Below are positions 1-12,327 of a stretch of 64,000 nt of DNA, one piece after another. Position numbers and translations under genes: made by a program. Position 1 is the first letter of the stretch. Every line of letters begins with the position of its first letter. The notes beneath the pieces were generated by a model. That model saw nothing but the letters and a program-made list of their open reading frames with translations. It was not told the DNA's origin and did no database searches. The DNA comes from Hevea brasiliensis (taxonomy: Eukaryota; Streptophyta; Magnoliopsida; Malpighiales; Euphorbiaceae): the NCBI RefSeq assembly GCF_030052815.1, contig NC_079507.1, positions 13,972,141 through 14,036,140 on the forward strand, written 5' to 3'.

Positions 1-50
1 AATTTAACATATATCTTATTGTAATAAAACTTCCTAATCCGAAAATCCAA

Positions 51-384
51 CATTACACCATGTTTGGATAGGGGGAAAAGGGAGAGGAAGGAAAATAAGT
101 AGGGAAAAATAACTTTGAAAAGACTTTTTCATTGTTTAGATAAGAGATGGAAATAAATAAGGGAAGGAAAATAAATTTTATTTTTCTCTAGTAATTTTCT
201 CTCCAAATTGGAGAGAGTAAGAAATCAAAGAAAAAAACTAGATTTTAGTGCCAACTCTTTTACTTTCACTCTCTTATTTTCCACTCATCCAACCACAAGG
301 AGAGAAAATAAAGAATGAAAAATAAAATTTTCCTTCTTTTATTTTCCTTCCTCTCCTAAAATTTATCGAAACATAGTGTTAGTG
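51..384. mobile_element. MITE-like element with long terminal inverted repeats
   Basis: The left end reads CATTACACCATGTTTGGATA and the reverse complement of the right end reads CACTAACACTATGTTTCGAT. The match continues inward as a purine-rich block (GGAGAGGAAGGAAAATAA on both arms), so each arm is roughly 65 bases. The element is about 334 bp with no coding capacity, as expected for a non-autonomous DNA transposon. The flanks share only CAA, so I cannot assign a superfamily from the target duplication. Confidence 0.7.
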
Positions 385-1559
385 CAACTTTTTTCAAAAC
401 TCTATATATAATTTAAAAAAATTTAAGCTAGATTTATTGAAAAAAAAAAGGATATTTGAGCGGATAAAAAAATTGTATTCAAGAGAAACAAAACTCTAAT
501 ACTTGATAAAGAGAATTTCTGCTTCTTTAAACCCAGTTGAGCCTCTCTCAAATTGTTCATGAGCATGTGTTTGGTAGAGAAGGAATATATTCCTAACCAA
601 ATTTTCATTTCCAACACTACTGAACAGCTTTTGTGTTGCTTTTAAAATTCCCATTTCAACCGGTGATTTCTATATCTCAAGTCTGCCATGTGTTGTGGTG
701 AATGTTACTTTTAAAACTGTCAATTCAAATGATAGTTTCTTTGTGCCAAGCCTGCCTCGATCAGAGTGATGTGACATGACCAAAGATTTCCATTTTGACT
801 AGCGGTTTTGCGAGAGTCTTTCTTCTATATGTTGACACACGGATAGTAACTTTGAAAATGTTATTTAAACTGGCTTTTTCTCTTGTATAACATTATTTTA
901 GTAAATAGTTTGAATTTCATATTAGTATGGTAAATAATTTTAAAAAATATTTTATTTAAATAATTAATCCTATAAGTAAGGGTCGTTTAGTTTTTTTTTT
1001 AATAGTAATTATATTAAAATATTATGAAAAACTTAATTTAGATGATCTAGACTAAAGTCAGGTAAATAGATTAGTTCCGCATGCTCATCCTAGAAAAAAA
1101 AAGGCTAAGTAAGAAAATAAATTAGTTTTTTAATTAGTTTAGAAGTAATATTTTAGTCAAATTAGTCTAAATATAATTTGAATTTAAGTTAATTCAATCC
1201 AAATTTCATTGAAATTTTGAAATGATATTTTTTTAAAATTTTCAAAATTATAATTTTTTTTATCAATTTAATAAAAAAAAACTTCAATTTTGTCTTTTTA
1301 ATCAAAGTTTAATTACAAGTTCTGAAATAAATTGGCCCTTATTAATACTATTTACATTCTAATTAATTATTTAAATATTGGTTTTAAATGAATATTTTGC
1401 ATAAATTTTAAAAGTAAAAGTAAATATCCTAAAATTAGGAATTATTATTTGCATGAAATATAAAAAATATTATTTTTTTAATATTATGTATTGTCATCAA
1501 TTAAAATTATTTTAATTATATATTTATTTTTATTTTCTTTAACAAATTTATTTTCATAA
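385..1559. other. AT-rich intergenic DNA, nothing recognised
   Basis: Only short open frames without codon structure occur here. I see no RNA gene, coding relic or clear repeat. Confidence 0.6.
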
Positions 1560-2867
1560 AAATTACCATTTAGTGATGACTTTTAGAATTTATCATCAAA
1601 TATAAAATTTAAGTGATGTAATATTATTTATCATGGTAAATTTTTTTTCCACAATTTTTTTTATCACAAAAAAAATTAAAAATTTTTTCCTATAAAATTA
1701 CATGGCAAATTTTAACATTTGTCATAAAATAGGTTTCTAAAATGACAAAATATGAATTTGTCAATTTTACGACGATTAATTTCATCATTAAAAAATAAAA
1801 ATATATCATAGGTGACACAATAATAATTGTCACAATCAATTTTTATATATCATGATATTTGTCGTCAATTTTTTTACCACTAAAAATTTGTTCACCTCTA
1901 AAAATTGGTGGGAAATATATGTCTAAAACATTTAATAATCAAGTTTATGATTCTTGAAAAAAAAAGATATTTAGTGATGAATATAAAACGTCATCAATTA
2001 TTTTTTCTTATAAATATTAGATGGTCATGATAAATTTTATTTTGCCATGATTATTTTTGTAATATAAATTTTTAATAACTATTTTATTATAAAATATTTA
2101 GTGATGACTATTACAATTTATCATTAGATATAAAGTTTCAGTGATATAATATTATTTATCATGACAAGTTATTATTTAATGGCAATTCCTTTTGTAAATA
2201 AAAAAAAAAACCCATTTTAATATTTGTCATCAAATCATTATTTTTAATGATGAAATATAAATTCATCAACAAAACATTTCATTTTATTATGATTAATTTC
2301 ATCACAAAACAATAAAATCTTTCATCCAATATATATAGTGACATGTTTTATAATTCATCATAAAAGAAGATAACTAGTGACAAATATACATTTTGTCATA
2401 AATAGTTTTAATTATACTATGTTAAGTTTTGTCACCGAATAAATATACTTTGTCATTGAAAATATTTACACATAAAAATTGGAGCAAAATTATACCTCCA
2501 AAATATTTCATGATGATTATTATAATTTATCATTAGAAAAAATACTTCGGAGGCGATATGACATTCGTCATAATAAGTTTTTAGTTTATTATGATTTATT
2601 TCTTAATAAAATAAATTAATTTTATTCAAAAAATTTGATGCCAAAATATTGAGAAAATCTTACCTCAAATATATTTTGTTATAAATATTTATAAATCATT
2701 ATTAAATATGTATATCAGGTGACGAACTAAATACATTACTATAACACAATTACATATTGTCACTAAAAGTTTTTTTTTTCTTATGACAATATAACAATTT
2801 CGTCATAACATTTGACTTTTTAATTATAAGAAAATTTGTCATAAAATATTAAATTTCTTATAATATG
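1560..2867. repeat. Decayed CACTA-like repeat region
   Basis: Blocks built on GTGATGAC, ATTTATCAT and TTTGTCATAAA recur throughout. The segment beginning near 1571 (about 75 bases) is clearly repeated near 2101 and more weakly near 2510. AAAATTGGTGGGAAATAT near 1904 and a similar stretch near 2478 resemble the subterminal motifs of plant CACTA elements. The right edge, TTTCTTATAATA near 2853, resembles a worn CACTA 3' end (TTTCTTGTAGTG). No transposase is visible. The assignment is inferred from repeat style only. Confidence 0.4.
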
Positions 2868-3519
2868 ATACTACAGATAATTAATATCCATTGCCTGCAA
2901 CTACTGTTAAACTCCCATGTAGGCATTAGATAACTTCCTATTACCAAATAGCTCGAAAATTTCCATTAACAGATAACTTCCCACTAATTAATCCTCCATT
3001 ATTAATTATGTAATAACCATTAAAATAATAAATGATGTTTAATATTTAGTCTCATAATTAAATTAATATAATAAAATTAAGAAAAAAACTTAAGGGATCA
3101 AATGGATCTGCATTAAATGTGAAACAATAGGGATAGTAAAGTTATTTTATATACAAAAATTAAGTCATTTTACTAAAATATCATTTACACTATTTTTATG
3201 GGAGAATGCATAGATTTAAATTTTGAATTTTAAATTGTATATGTTATATTTATTATAGCTACAAATTTCAATAAAAATTAAATATTTCATTTACTTTCTC
3301 TCTTTTTTTTTCTTTAATCAACGATTTTCTTTTTTCTTTTTTAAACTAGGTTTACACATTTAAAAAAAGTTATTTATGTAAATTAAAAAAAACTAAAAAA
3401 TAAAAATAAAAATAAATAATATACTTTTATTTATTTATTTTTATTTTTATGTGTAAATTAATATTAAAAAATACAATATGTATTACTTTATTATAATTAA
3501 ACAAATGATCAATATGAAT
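2868..3519. other. AT-rich DNA, nothing recognised
   Basis: No coding, RNA or structured repeat signal is visible between the two repeat regions. Confidence 0.6.
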
Positions 3520-5170
3520 TTAAATTGATTAAATTAACTCAATTAAACTAACAATATAAATCGATTAAATTGATTTGATTAATATATATAATAATAAATA
3601 ATTAATTAATATTATAATTTCAAATAAATTCAATTGACTTAATTAAAAAAATATTTCATATAAATAAATTATATATTTTTACTCAATTGAATCAATTAAA
3701 CGGTTATTTGACTAAAACATATGATCAATCTAATATGTCACATATTTAATTGATTCAGTTGGCTGAAATATATATTCAATTGAATTATTTAAATGATAAT
3801 TGTTATAGTTGATTCAAATATATATAAATAATGTGACATGTTACATACTCAATTGATTTAATTAACTAAAATATATATTCAATTGAATCATTTAAATAAT
3901 AATCGTCATAATTAACTTAAAATATATATGGTCAGTTGATTCAATTGACTCAAAATATATATGGTTAATTGACATAATGTGACATATTATATAATCAATT
4001 GATTCAATTTACTCAATTAAGGGCTAATAATAATCGTTACAATTGACTCAAAATATATATGGTCAGTTGATTTAATTAACTCAAAATATATATGGTCAAT
4101 TAACATTATGTGACATGTTACGTAATCAATTGATTCAATTTACTCAATTAAGGGCTCAATTGATAAAAATACATGATCAATATAACATGTCACGTACTCA
4201 ATTGATTCAATTAACTAAAATATATAATTAATGTGACTTGTCACATACTCAATTGATTCAATTAACTAAAATATATATTTCATTTAATACTTTAAATGAT
4301 AATTATCATAATTAACCTAAAATATATATGATTAATGTAACATTGTACATAATCAGTTGATTCAATTTACTCAATTAAATGTTCAATTGACTAAAGTATA
4401 TGATCAATGTGATGTGTTATACACTCAAAGTGATTCAATTGATTTAAATATATATTTAAGTGAATCAATTAAATGATAATTGTTATAATTGACTCAAATA
4501 CATATGATCAATGTGATATTATACATAATCAATTGATTCAATTAACTTAATTAAAAGCTCAATTGACTAAAATAAAAGATAGAAGTGACATGTTATATAC
4601 TCAAATTGATTTAATTGATTTAAATATATATTCAATTGAATCAGTTAAATGGTAATTTTCATAATTGATGTAAATATATATATTCAATATGACATGTCAC
4701 ATACTCAAATTGATTCAATTGACTCAAATATATATTCAATTAAATTATGATTTTTACAATTGACTCAAATGTATATAATTAGTATGACATTACACATAAT
4801 TAATTTGATTTAATTAACTCAATTGATTAAAATATATGATTAATATGACATGTAATATACTTAAATTAATTCAGTTAACTCCAACATATACATTCAATTG
4901 AATTAACTGAATTATAATTTTGCAATTGACTTAAATATATATGATTAATGTGACATTGCACGTAATCAATTGATTCAATTGACTCAATTAAAAGCTTAAT
5001 TGCCTAAAATATATAATCAATATGATATGTCAAATGCTCAAATTGATTCAGCTGACTCAAATATATATTAAATTGAATCAATTAAATTATAAGTTTTGCA
5101 ATTGACATAATCAATGAGACATATCACATGTTCAATTTATTTGATTGATTAAAACATATATTGAGTTGAA
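3520..5170. repeat. CAATTG-rich degenerate tandem array
   Basis: The array is a repeating phrase of the form TCAATTGATTCAATTGACTC followed by AAATATATAT and (A)TGTGACATGTCACATAC, with many variants. I count about 25 CAATTG palindromes by eye, where well under one is expected for such AT-rich DNA. ATGTGACAT-type words recur at irregular intervals of about 50-150 bases, for example near 3831, 3977, 4109, 4231, 4587, 4690 and 4951. No ORF, PBS or terminal repeats are seen. It could be a local satellite or the inside of an unrecognised non-coding transposon. Confidence 0.75.
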
Positions 5171-6540
5171 TTCATATGGATTTACTCAAACTAAACAAGC
5201 TTATTAATTTATCAGTCACCGTTTAATTTAATTTCGTATCATAGATCAAATTTAAATTAAGTTTAATAGAATAATAATTAATTAAGTTAATTTAAATTAA
5301 AATCATTTTTGTTCAAAAATCAAATAATTAAATTTAATTAAAGTTAGAAATTATAATTAAAAGTGAGATGAATAATTTGATTTAATTAAAATTAATCCTA
5401 ACATTGAACGATCATATTTTTTTTTAACTAAACTAGCTAGATTAAAGGGTAAAAAATTTGGCATGTTATACCGTACACTTTTTATGTAATATACATAATT
5501 TTTGTGAATTGGTTCAGGGTTGAGGAAAAAAATAAAAAGCTTCCAAATGATAAATATTGGCAAAAAAAAATTATTTCATTATAAATATTGTGTAAAGAAA
5601 AAAGTATATGTATATTGTACTATTTGAAGTTTTAATAAAGTAAAATTAAAATAAATTTTCAAAATTAAAATTTAATTATTAAGTATATGTTATTAAAATT
5701 TAAATAATTATATATATTTTCTTCAATGTGTGCAGGTAAAATAAGTATAGAGAATAAATTTAATTTTTTTTCTTAAAAATAAAAGTATAATTTATTACTA
5801 TTTGCTAAAAAAAGAACGTAGTTAGAGGGAAAATATTAAAAAAAAAAGAATAAAAGATGGAGGGAAATTTTATTTCAAAAATATAAAGGGTGAACAAGAC
5901 ATTTATGTTGCTGAAAACCCTTTGATTCATATTAATTATGAATCCATATGATCCCTCAATCATAATCCTAAAATTAATTTAAAAAAAATAATTTAATTAA
6001 TTATGAGTCTAAAAATAATTAATGAGCTAAAAAAGAATTAATTTGGTGCAAATAGTCTCCACACAACAAACTTTTATTATCATTTATGTATATACGTTTT
6101 AAAATATTATATTTTCAAAATATAAGAAATAATTAATTATTTTTATTAAAATAAAAAATTAAATAATATTATTTTTTAAAATAATAAATAAATAAATTAA
6201 TTTTATTAAAATAAATAAATTAAATAATAATTTAACTTTCATTAAAATCTATTAAAAAAATTGATAGAAAACTAATGATTTTTTCCGGAGAACTTTTGAA
6301 TTAATGAAAATAAAATATAAAAAATAAATAATATAATTTTGAAAATATATTAATTTTATTTAAAAAAAGCGGGAACAAATAATAATGCTATCCTTAAAAT
6401 TTTCAATCGCTAGATCACAACTATTACCCATTTTAAGAATTATTTCGGTCGATTAATTTTAAAGTTCTTTTCTTGATCTAGAACTTTCTCAAAATGTTTT
6501 CAATGTCAACCATTCATTCCTTATTAACTCATGCATCTCA
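5171..6540. other. AT-rich DNA, nothing recognised
   Basis: This is low-complexity A/T sequence. No gene or structured repeat could be supported. Confidence 0.6.
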
Positions 6541-7132
6541 ACCGTTGACGCTATTCCATATAAACTTAACCCTAAGTCTTACTTTATCTATGGTTCTTTC
6601 TGATCTGCCACTAAACAAAACCGACAAAGCCGCTTCCTCCCTATTCTACAATCCTCTTCGCATTAACAGCGGTCTACTCCTCGGCTTTTCTGTCACACCA
6701 ATTCCACAAATCTAACATACATTACAAAATCAATTCAGTTATCTTCTAATCTCTACCTTTTTTTTTTTTAATTAATTTGCCTTTTTAATGCATTTTTTTC
6801 TCTTATTGATGTGTTTGATGATGGATTTTTGAGTATTTGAGACTTTTTTTTTCTCTTTGATTTGGCTGAAAATTTGAATGGAAGAAATAGTTCTGGTTTC
6901 ATTTGTTTCTCTGTGTCGGGGAATACAAGTTGTTGAGTTGAGTTGAAGGTTTTGTTATTTGATCATACGCCTGGGCTGAATTCATGAATCCCCAAAAAGT
7001 CTAAATTCCCCGTTTGGGAAAAACTTTTTTTTTTTTGAATTGATGAGCTATAATTCATTTATTTTATATGTTAAAAAAAATTAAACTTTTATGATTACTT
7101 ATTTCCATTTGTTGGTTGAACATTAAATAGCA
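6541..7132 (+). promoter_or_regulatory. Probable promoter and 5' leader of the 213-residue gene
   Basis: A TATAAA box lies at 6559-6564, followed by CTTAACCCTAAG near 6565, which resembles a plant telo-box. After it comes a locally C/T-rich stretch (6600-6715) that contrasts with the surrounding AT-rich DNA. The start codon at 7133 sits directly behind AAATAG, a plausible 3' splice site, so an intron in the 5' untranslated region is likely. I could not choose its donor. The 73-codon open frame at 6494-6715 begins upstream of the TATA box and is probably fortuitous. Confidence 0.35.
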
Positions 7133-8487
7133 ATGGCAGGGAGAGAAGTTCGGGAGTACACCAATCTTTCAGATCCTAAAGGTGATCCTATATGAGTTCT
7201 TTTATTTTGATTTTGTTTTTCCTCCATCCTTTTCTTTGCGCTATATGTATCTTTCTTCATGTTTAATGTTTGATGAAAGCAAATAAAATGTACTGAATGA
7301 ATTTGCAGATAAGAAATGGGGAAAAGGGAAGGATAAAATTGATGATGAAGACATCACTTTCCAGCGCATGGTTGCCAAGGTTAGCGCGTCGCCTCTCCTG
7401 ATCCTCTCTTTCCCTGTATGTGGTTTATGACAAATTTCTTGCAAGTAATATCATGTCACTTGTCCGGTTCTAGCTATGCTATTTGTAATTGTTGCCAGAA
7501 TATCAAGATTGCTACAATTTAGGTAATAAGAAACCTGCTTCTGTCACCATGACTAAACTTAGTCAGCCACTCTAATAGCTTGTTGCTAGTTTTTTTAAAC
7601 TTGAGCAAGTCATATCTGTCAAGCAAAAACACATTTGCTTGGGTGTGCTCTAAGTAAAGACATGCTTGCTTATGAAAACCCAATTTTTTTCTTAAATAAA
7701 ATTTAAATGACCTTTTGAGGGTCGATGATTGGGGGAGTTGAGGTGGGATGGATAGTTGTTCATGCTTCTAGATGCCAAATTTTTGGGGAGTGTGGTTATC
7801 CTTTGGTAGGTGGTTTATGCTAGTAAAGTTGAGGTTTGTAAAAATTTGAGTTGGCAAATGTTATTGTTTTAATTTTGAAGGAACAGAGAAAAACATTGGA
7901 GCTGCTTTTAAAATTGTTGAGTTGATGAAATGTTGGCTGTGATTGTGAATCTTGTAGAAGTATATGTGTAAGGTTTAGAATCTTCAATGGTTTCGTAAAA
8001 TTTTGAAGCATGTTTGCACACAATTTAGATATGAAAATTTTGCTTTTGATGTTGCTTTGAAATGTGTTAAGCTAAAAGAGGTCATGTTACTGTGGACAGT
8101 GTACAGTAAGCTTGGTTTTGTTATTTCTTTTCAACCAAGTTTTGTTGATTGGTTTCAACATAAAAGCATATTTTCATAAATCTTGTCCTTAAACCTTAAA
8201 GCACATTATCTGAGAATTATGTCATCTATTGGTTACCAAGAAATTCTTTAAATCTTCTTAAGTTTTGAACTTCTGTGGAATCAATTTAGTCTCCCATAGC
8301 TTTTTGTTTGGAACCCATAATTCATTCATTTCAATTATGTGGAATTCAATATGTTTAAGAGAATCCATATAGCCGACCCCAAATTTTTGGAATAAAGGTT
8401 TAGTTTAGTTTAGTTGAGTTGAGTTATGCTCTTGTGCTTTGTGCAGATTATATTTTTTTTTTATTATTATTAAATAAATTTTATATG

Positions 8488-8535
<48 letters not shown>

Positions 8536-10283
8536 GATTCAAATCTATATGGATAGCCTTGCCTAATGGCCGGTTTTGGTCTGATAATCCAACCAATGGC
8601 CTTGAATTGGACCGTAGGGCACTAGTTCCCAACGGTTTTGCTCCCAGTGATTCTGATTTGGTTCTAGACTAGGCTGTGGAGTAGTCTTAGCTTGTTCTAG
8701 CTCTGAACTAGCCAAAATTATTTTTTTAAGAAAAAATAAATTGTGCATTTTTACATAAAATTCATTGTGCGTTTCTTATATACAAAGATAACAAAAAAAT
8801 TACTGTTATTTGTAATTGAATGGAAAAAAAATTGAAGTATATATTATTATTATTATTATTATCTTGTACATATATGTTTTAATTACAAAGATGCAAAAAA
8901 ATATGTATTTGCAAATGAAAGCAAAAAAAATAAATAAAAATTACTTAGGCTTGATTTTAGTCATTTATTAAGATGCCTAGCTGCCTGTGCATCATAGAAT
9001 TAAAATTCTCGCAGTTTTCATCTTTATAACAATCCCGAAATTACCTTATTCCTCATTTATTCCCATTGTGTCTTGACGTATGAAGTTATAATTGGTAGAC
9101 TCGATTGTATTTTCTTATTGCTTATGTGTAGCCTTGGTCCAATTCTTAATGCATGCTTGTGTTTCTAATAATTTTGGGTTCAAACTGGATCTGGTATTGT
9201 CTAGTAACTTTCTCGTCTGCACTAAACAGCTTGTTCAATTGTGAATATTGAAATCAGCATTGGAAGTACTTCCTTTGCATTCGTGCTTAAAATTGGAAAT
9301 TGAAATTCATTTTTTTTTCTACCATTGAAGGATGAGAAAAATCAAATAAAATCTATCACCAAATTCAGAAGATATAGATCAATTTTAGGTAGATTACATA
9401 GACATCTTGATTTTTTTTATGCTGTTGCATCAATATTTGTTACTCGTGCTGGCCTTGCATGAATGGTTGAACTTCAATTAAAATGGGAAGAAGAATGGGG
9501 TTTATGGCTGAACAAGCTGCACTATTGGTTTTGTATATATCAAGAAGTAGTTATCTTACCCCTTGAGAAATTTTAAGAATATTTTTATTTTCAAGCTTCC
9601 ATAATATTTTTATCAAATAATCACATAAACCACTAAGTCTTAATTTAGGATAAAAAAAAGATACAAGAAAATTTGATTGAATTTTTTTTTTTTAAATAAT
9701 TGAGTAATTTTTCTTTTATGGCATCAATAGATTTTAAGTGTATAACTATATCCATCTAATATTTCAGTAGTCATAGCCTAAGAAAGTAACTAGGTTCCAT
9801 AAATATTTATTTATGTGACTACTTTTGATTGTTTTATGAGGACCATCTCCTAGATAAGAAAAATTCCTCGTACTTGCTAAGCTGAAGGCAAATAAGTTCG
9901 TAAACAAGAAAATTCCCTATAAAATGAAAATTGTTTGGGTATTAATAAATCATAAATTCCCTAAGAGGAAGATTTTAAGAAGAACGCACAGTAGAAAATT
10001 TAGTAGAAAAATATGGGGTGTGTTCACTAGTAGAAAATTAAAGCAGTTTTCTGGAAAAATTTTCCAAAAAAACTGAAAAATAGAATATTGTGTTCAAATT
10101 TACAAATTATCCAAAATAGGAAACTGAACTAATTTTCTACTTAACTAAGTTATGACTACTTGTAGAAAACAAGTTTATGATGTTTTCTCTAGAAAACACG
10201 GAAGCTCCTCTCTGTGTATTCTTTGCTTTTTTGAGCCCATCACTGGGGAAAGGTAGGATCAGCTATCCTCTTGTTCCAACTTA

Positions 10284-10341
<58 letters not shown>

Positions 10342-12327
10342 GACACACAAATGTATATTGATTGCAACAAACAGGAATAAGATGCCTGATTTTGGATATC
10401 CAAATGTGAACTGTCATGGCCTGGAATGTAGAATGCACAGTCCTGATCTCAATAATGTTGGGGCTGTGATGAGTTAGAGAATTGTGCTTGTGCATGTCAC
10501 TTTCATTGTTGTGTATTATCAGTGGGCAGATGTCATCTTTAATATTGTCAGTAGTAATGTTGTGCAAGTCAAATCTACCATTCTTCAATGTTTGCTTCAA
10601 TTATATTGTTAAAAGAAATCTTTGGAGTTCTCTGATAACGTGCCCTGGCAGGGATCTTGGCTTTTCCTGTTGGGTGGTTGATGCTAACAGATGCAAGAGG
10701 TTGCTGGAGAACGTGGAGGCTACCTTCATGGGCGAGGCGGTACTACCTTCTCTCTATGTGTGTGTGTGTGTGTGTGTGTGACTGCATGGACACATGCTCA
10801 TGTTTCTCATTTCTTGTTTTTATCTATAATGTCTTGAATTTTGTTTATTCAGCCTTGGACAGCGATGACTTGCTTTATCTCAAGGAGCAGATGGAAGCCG
10901 AAGAGGATGCAGAACGCCTTCTTCGTCGGACTGAGAAACGGGCGTTTGCTGCATTTAAAATATCCTTTCTTGTTTATTTAGGAATCAGTCTGATAAATAT
11001 CAAGCTGATGCTGGTTTGGTTTGTTGTGGTCAATATCGTGTGTATATGCCATGCTGGTAAGCAAATTTTGAATCTTGTTGCTGAACACCAGGAAATCAGC
11101 CACTTTGCTTTCAAATCAGTTTATATCATCACATATTTCCTTGCATGTTGCTGTTGATAGAATGTTTATTAGGGAATTCATGAAGGTTGTAGCATTGGTT
11201 TCCTCTGCATGACATTTGAGAGTAGTGTATTTTGCTTTTCATAGAATCCAAATTGGGTCCATTTACTGGTTCTAATAGAGGTATAAATTGGCCCTTACTT
11301 TTTTAGTTATTTTATCATTACAATTTCTTCTGATTAAGAAGTTGTGATAAAAAATCAAGGATTCTTTTCCCTTAGTTGTTCTCATTACATACATATTTTT
11401 TCATCTAATACTTCAGCCTTGTTGTCATTAGATAATATATGCCATTTTGGATATGTCCCCATACAATTGACATCAAGCTGTGGGAGTTGTCTGAAGTATT
11501 TATTAGAGCTAAAAACAACCAACAACCTCCTTCCCACCCCCCTTTCTCCTTTTTGCCTTCTCTTTCTCTCTCTCTCCCCTCACCCCCACCACACCTCCCC
11601 ACCCCCCGCGGCTTTTGGATGGATGAAGTGGATGGGATTATGCAGGAAAATGAAGTGCAGCAGTGTTTTGAGTCATTGTCTAGATTTGGCTCATTAATAT
11701 AAACTCATATTGGTTCATGCATGAAGGACTTGGGTTTGTATATTTTGTGGAATTAACTTCTGGTTTAAACTATACTCAATCTTTGTATAGTCCAGATCAT
11801 TTATTGAAAAGATATGTTGGCTTTTCTATAGGCTAGTGACTGGTAGCCTCTTTTTATTGTGTCCTTAACCAATGAGCACAAAGCAGCAAGTTTGGCAGAT
11901 TCTTCACTTGCCTCAGTTCCCTTGCCGCTACGTGTTGAGCCAAAGCCAAAAAGTGGGATTAGGTATTTCATAGTGTATTCACTCTAGCATGTTCAGGTTC
12001 AGCTACTTTTTGGTCTTGATCTCTATGCATTATCTGGATTGTAGGCAGCAAGACCTGCTGAAGAAGGTGGTGGAAGTTAAGCCGAAACGGCCAAAGGTTT
12101 CAAACCATTCTTATGGAAATCATTCTACACGAACTTCATGTGATCATTCTTCAGCAAAATCTGCCAAGTCTGATCAGGAGGAGAAAGAGTGCTCTTTGTT
12201 AAAATCAGGTAAAACAGATGAGATTAAAGAGGAGAATGCAGTTAAAAATGATACCGGGCAGGAAAATACTGTTAAAAGTTTGCTGGGCTTAGCATATGCA
12301 AGTTCTGATGATGAAGATGTAGAGTGA
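7133..12327 (+). CDS. Conserved-looking 213-residue charged protein, function unknown, six exons
   Basis: Coding exons are 7133-7181, 7309-7379, 10691-10739, 10853-10959, 11880-11962 and 12045-12327. They total 642 nt and stay in frame through every junction. Introns 1, 2, 3 and 5 are GT-AG; intron 4 is AT-AC. The start has a purine at -3 and G at +4. Residues 17-40 are rich in Lys and Asp. Residues 60-90 (DSDDLLYLKEQMEAEEDAER onward) look like a long charged helix or coiled coil. KPKRPK at 132-137 is a candidate nuclear signal. Residues 140-195 are Ser/Lys/Glu-rich and probably disordered. The tail at 200-213 (LGLAYASSDDEDVE) is an acidic end that casein kinase 2 could phosphorylate. I do not recognise the family with certainty. 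The charge pattern and GLAY-SSDDED tail recall small nuclear, RNA-processing-associated proteins, but that is only an impression. No other gene lies within the window to give context. Confidence 0.85.
8491..8530. repeat. (AT)20 microsatellite in intron 2
   Basis: This is an uninterrupted AT dinucleotide run. A short TTA trinucleotide run also occurs near 8843-8861. Confidence 0.95.
10289..10341. repeat. Compound (CT)n(AT)n microsatellite in intron 2
   Basis: About 18 CT units run straight into about eight AT units. The run creates spurious open frames on both strands. Confidence 0.95.
10757..10780. repeat. (TG)12 microsatellite inside the 113-bp intron 3
   Basis: The repeat starts 17 bases after the donor at 10740 and fills about a fifth of this short intron (10740-10852), so its length directly sets intron size. 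Confidence 0.95.
10960..11879 (+). other. AT-AC intron of the minor (U12-dependent) spliceosome class
   Basis: The intron starts ATATCCTTT, an exact match to the U12 5' splice-site consensus for AT-AC introns. Near the 3' end GTCCTTAAC (11861-11869) matches the U12 branch-point consensus TCCTTAAC, and the intron ends GAGCAC at 11879. The branch adenosine is about 11 nt from the end, within the usual U12 window. Exon 4 ends on a full codon (AAA) and exon 5 begins AAA GCA GCA, so the frame continues to the terminal stop. No GT-AG alternative joins the same two coding exons as cleanly. Confidence 0.92.

Larger units (their letters stand above)
7380..10690 (+). other. Intron 2 (3.3 kb) of the 213-residue gene
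   Basis: The donor is AAG|GTTAGC after 7379 and the acceptor is CTAACAG before 10691. The intron holds microsatellites but no coding sequence that I can support. The short antisense and sense open frames inside it (for example 7820-8023, 8563-8748 and 10259-10600) have no recognisable product, and the last runs through a CT/AT repeat. Confidence 0.8.

Noticed and set aside
6494..6715. 73-codon open frame upstream of the gene
   Set aside because: It has no recognisable domain, starts upstream of a better TATA box and lies in a probable 5' leader. It may be chance.
8563..8748. 61-codon antisense frame in intron 2
   Set aside because: It has no family resemblance and an unremarkable length for chance.
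10177..10781. Overlapping open frames on both strands around the CT/AT and TG repeats
   Set aside because: They are created by microsatellites (poly Leu-Ser, Arg-Glu, Val-Cys runs) and lie mostly in introns. Only 10691-10739 is exon.
10657..11157. 166-codon frame spanning exons 3-4 and intron 4
   Set aside because: Read without splicing it runs through introns 3 and 4. The spliced model gives a coherent protein with recognised splice sites.
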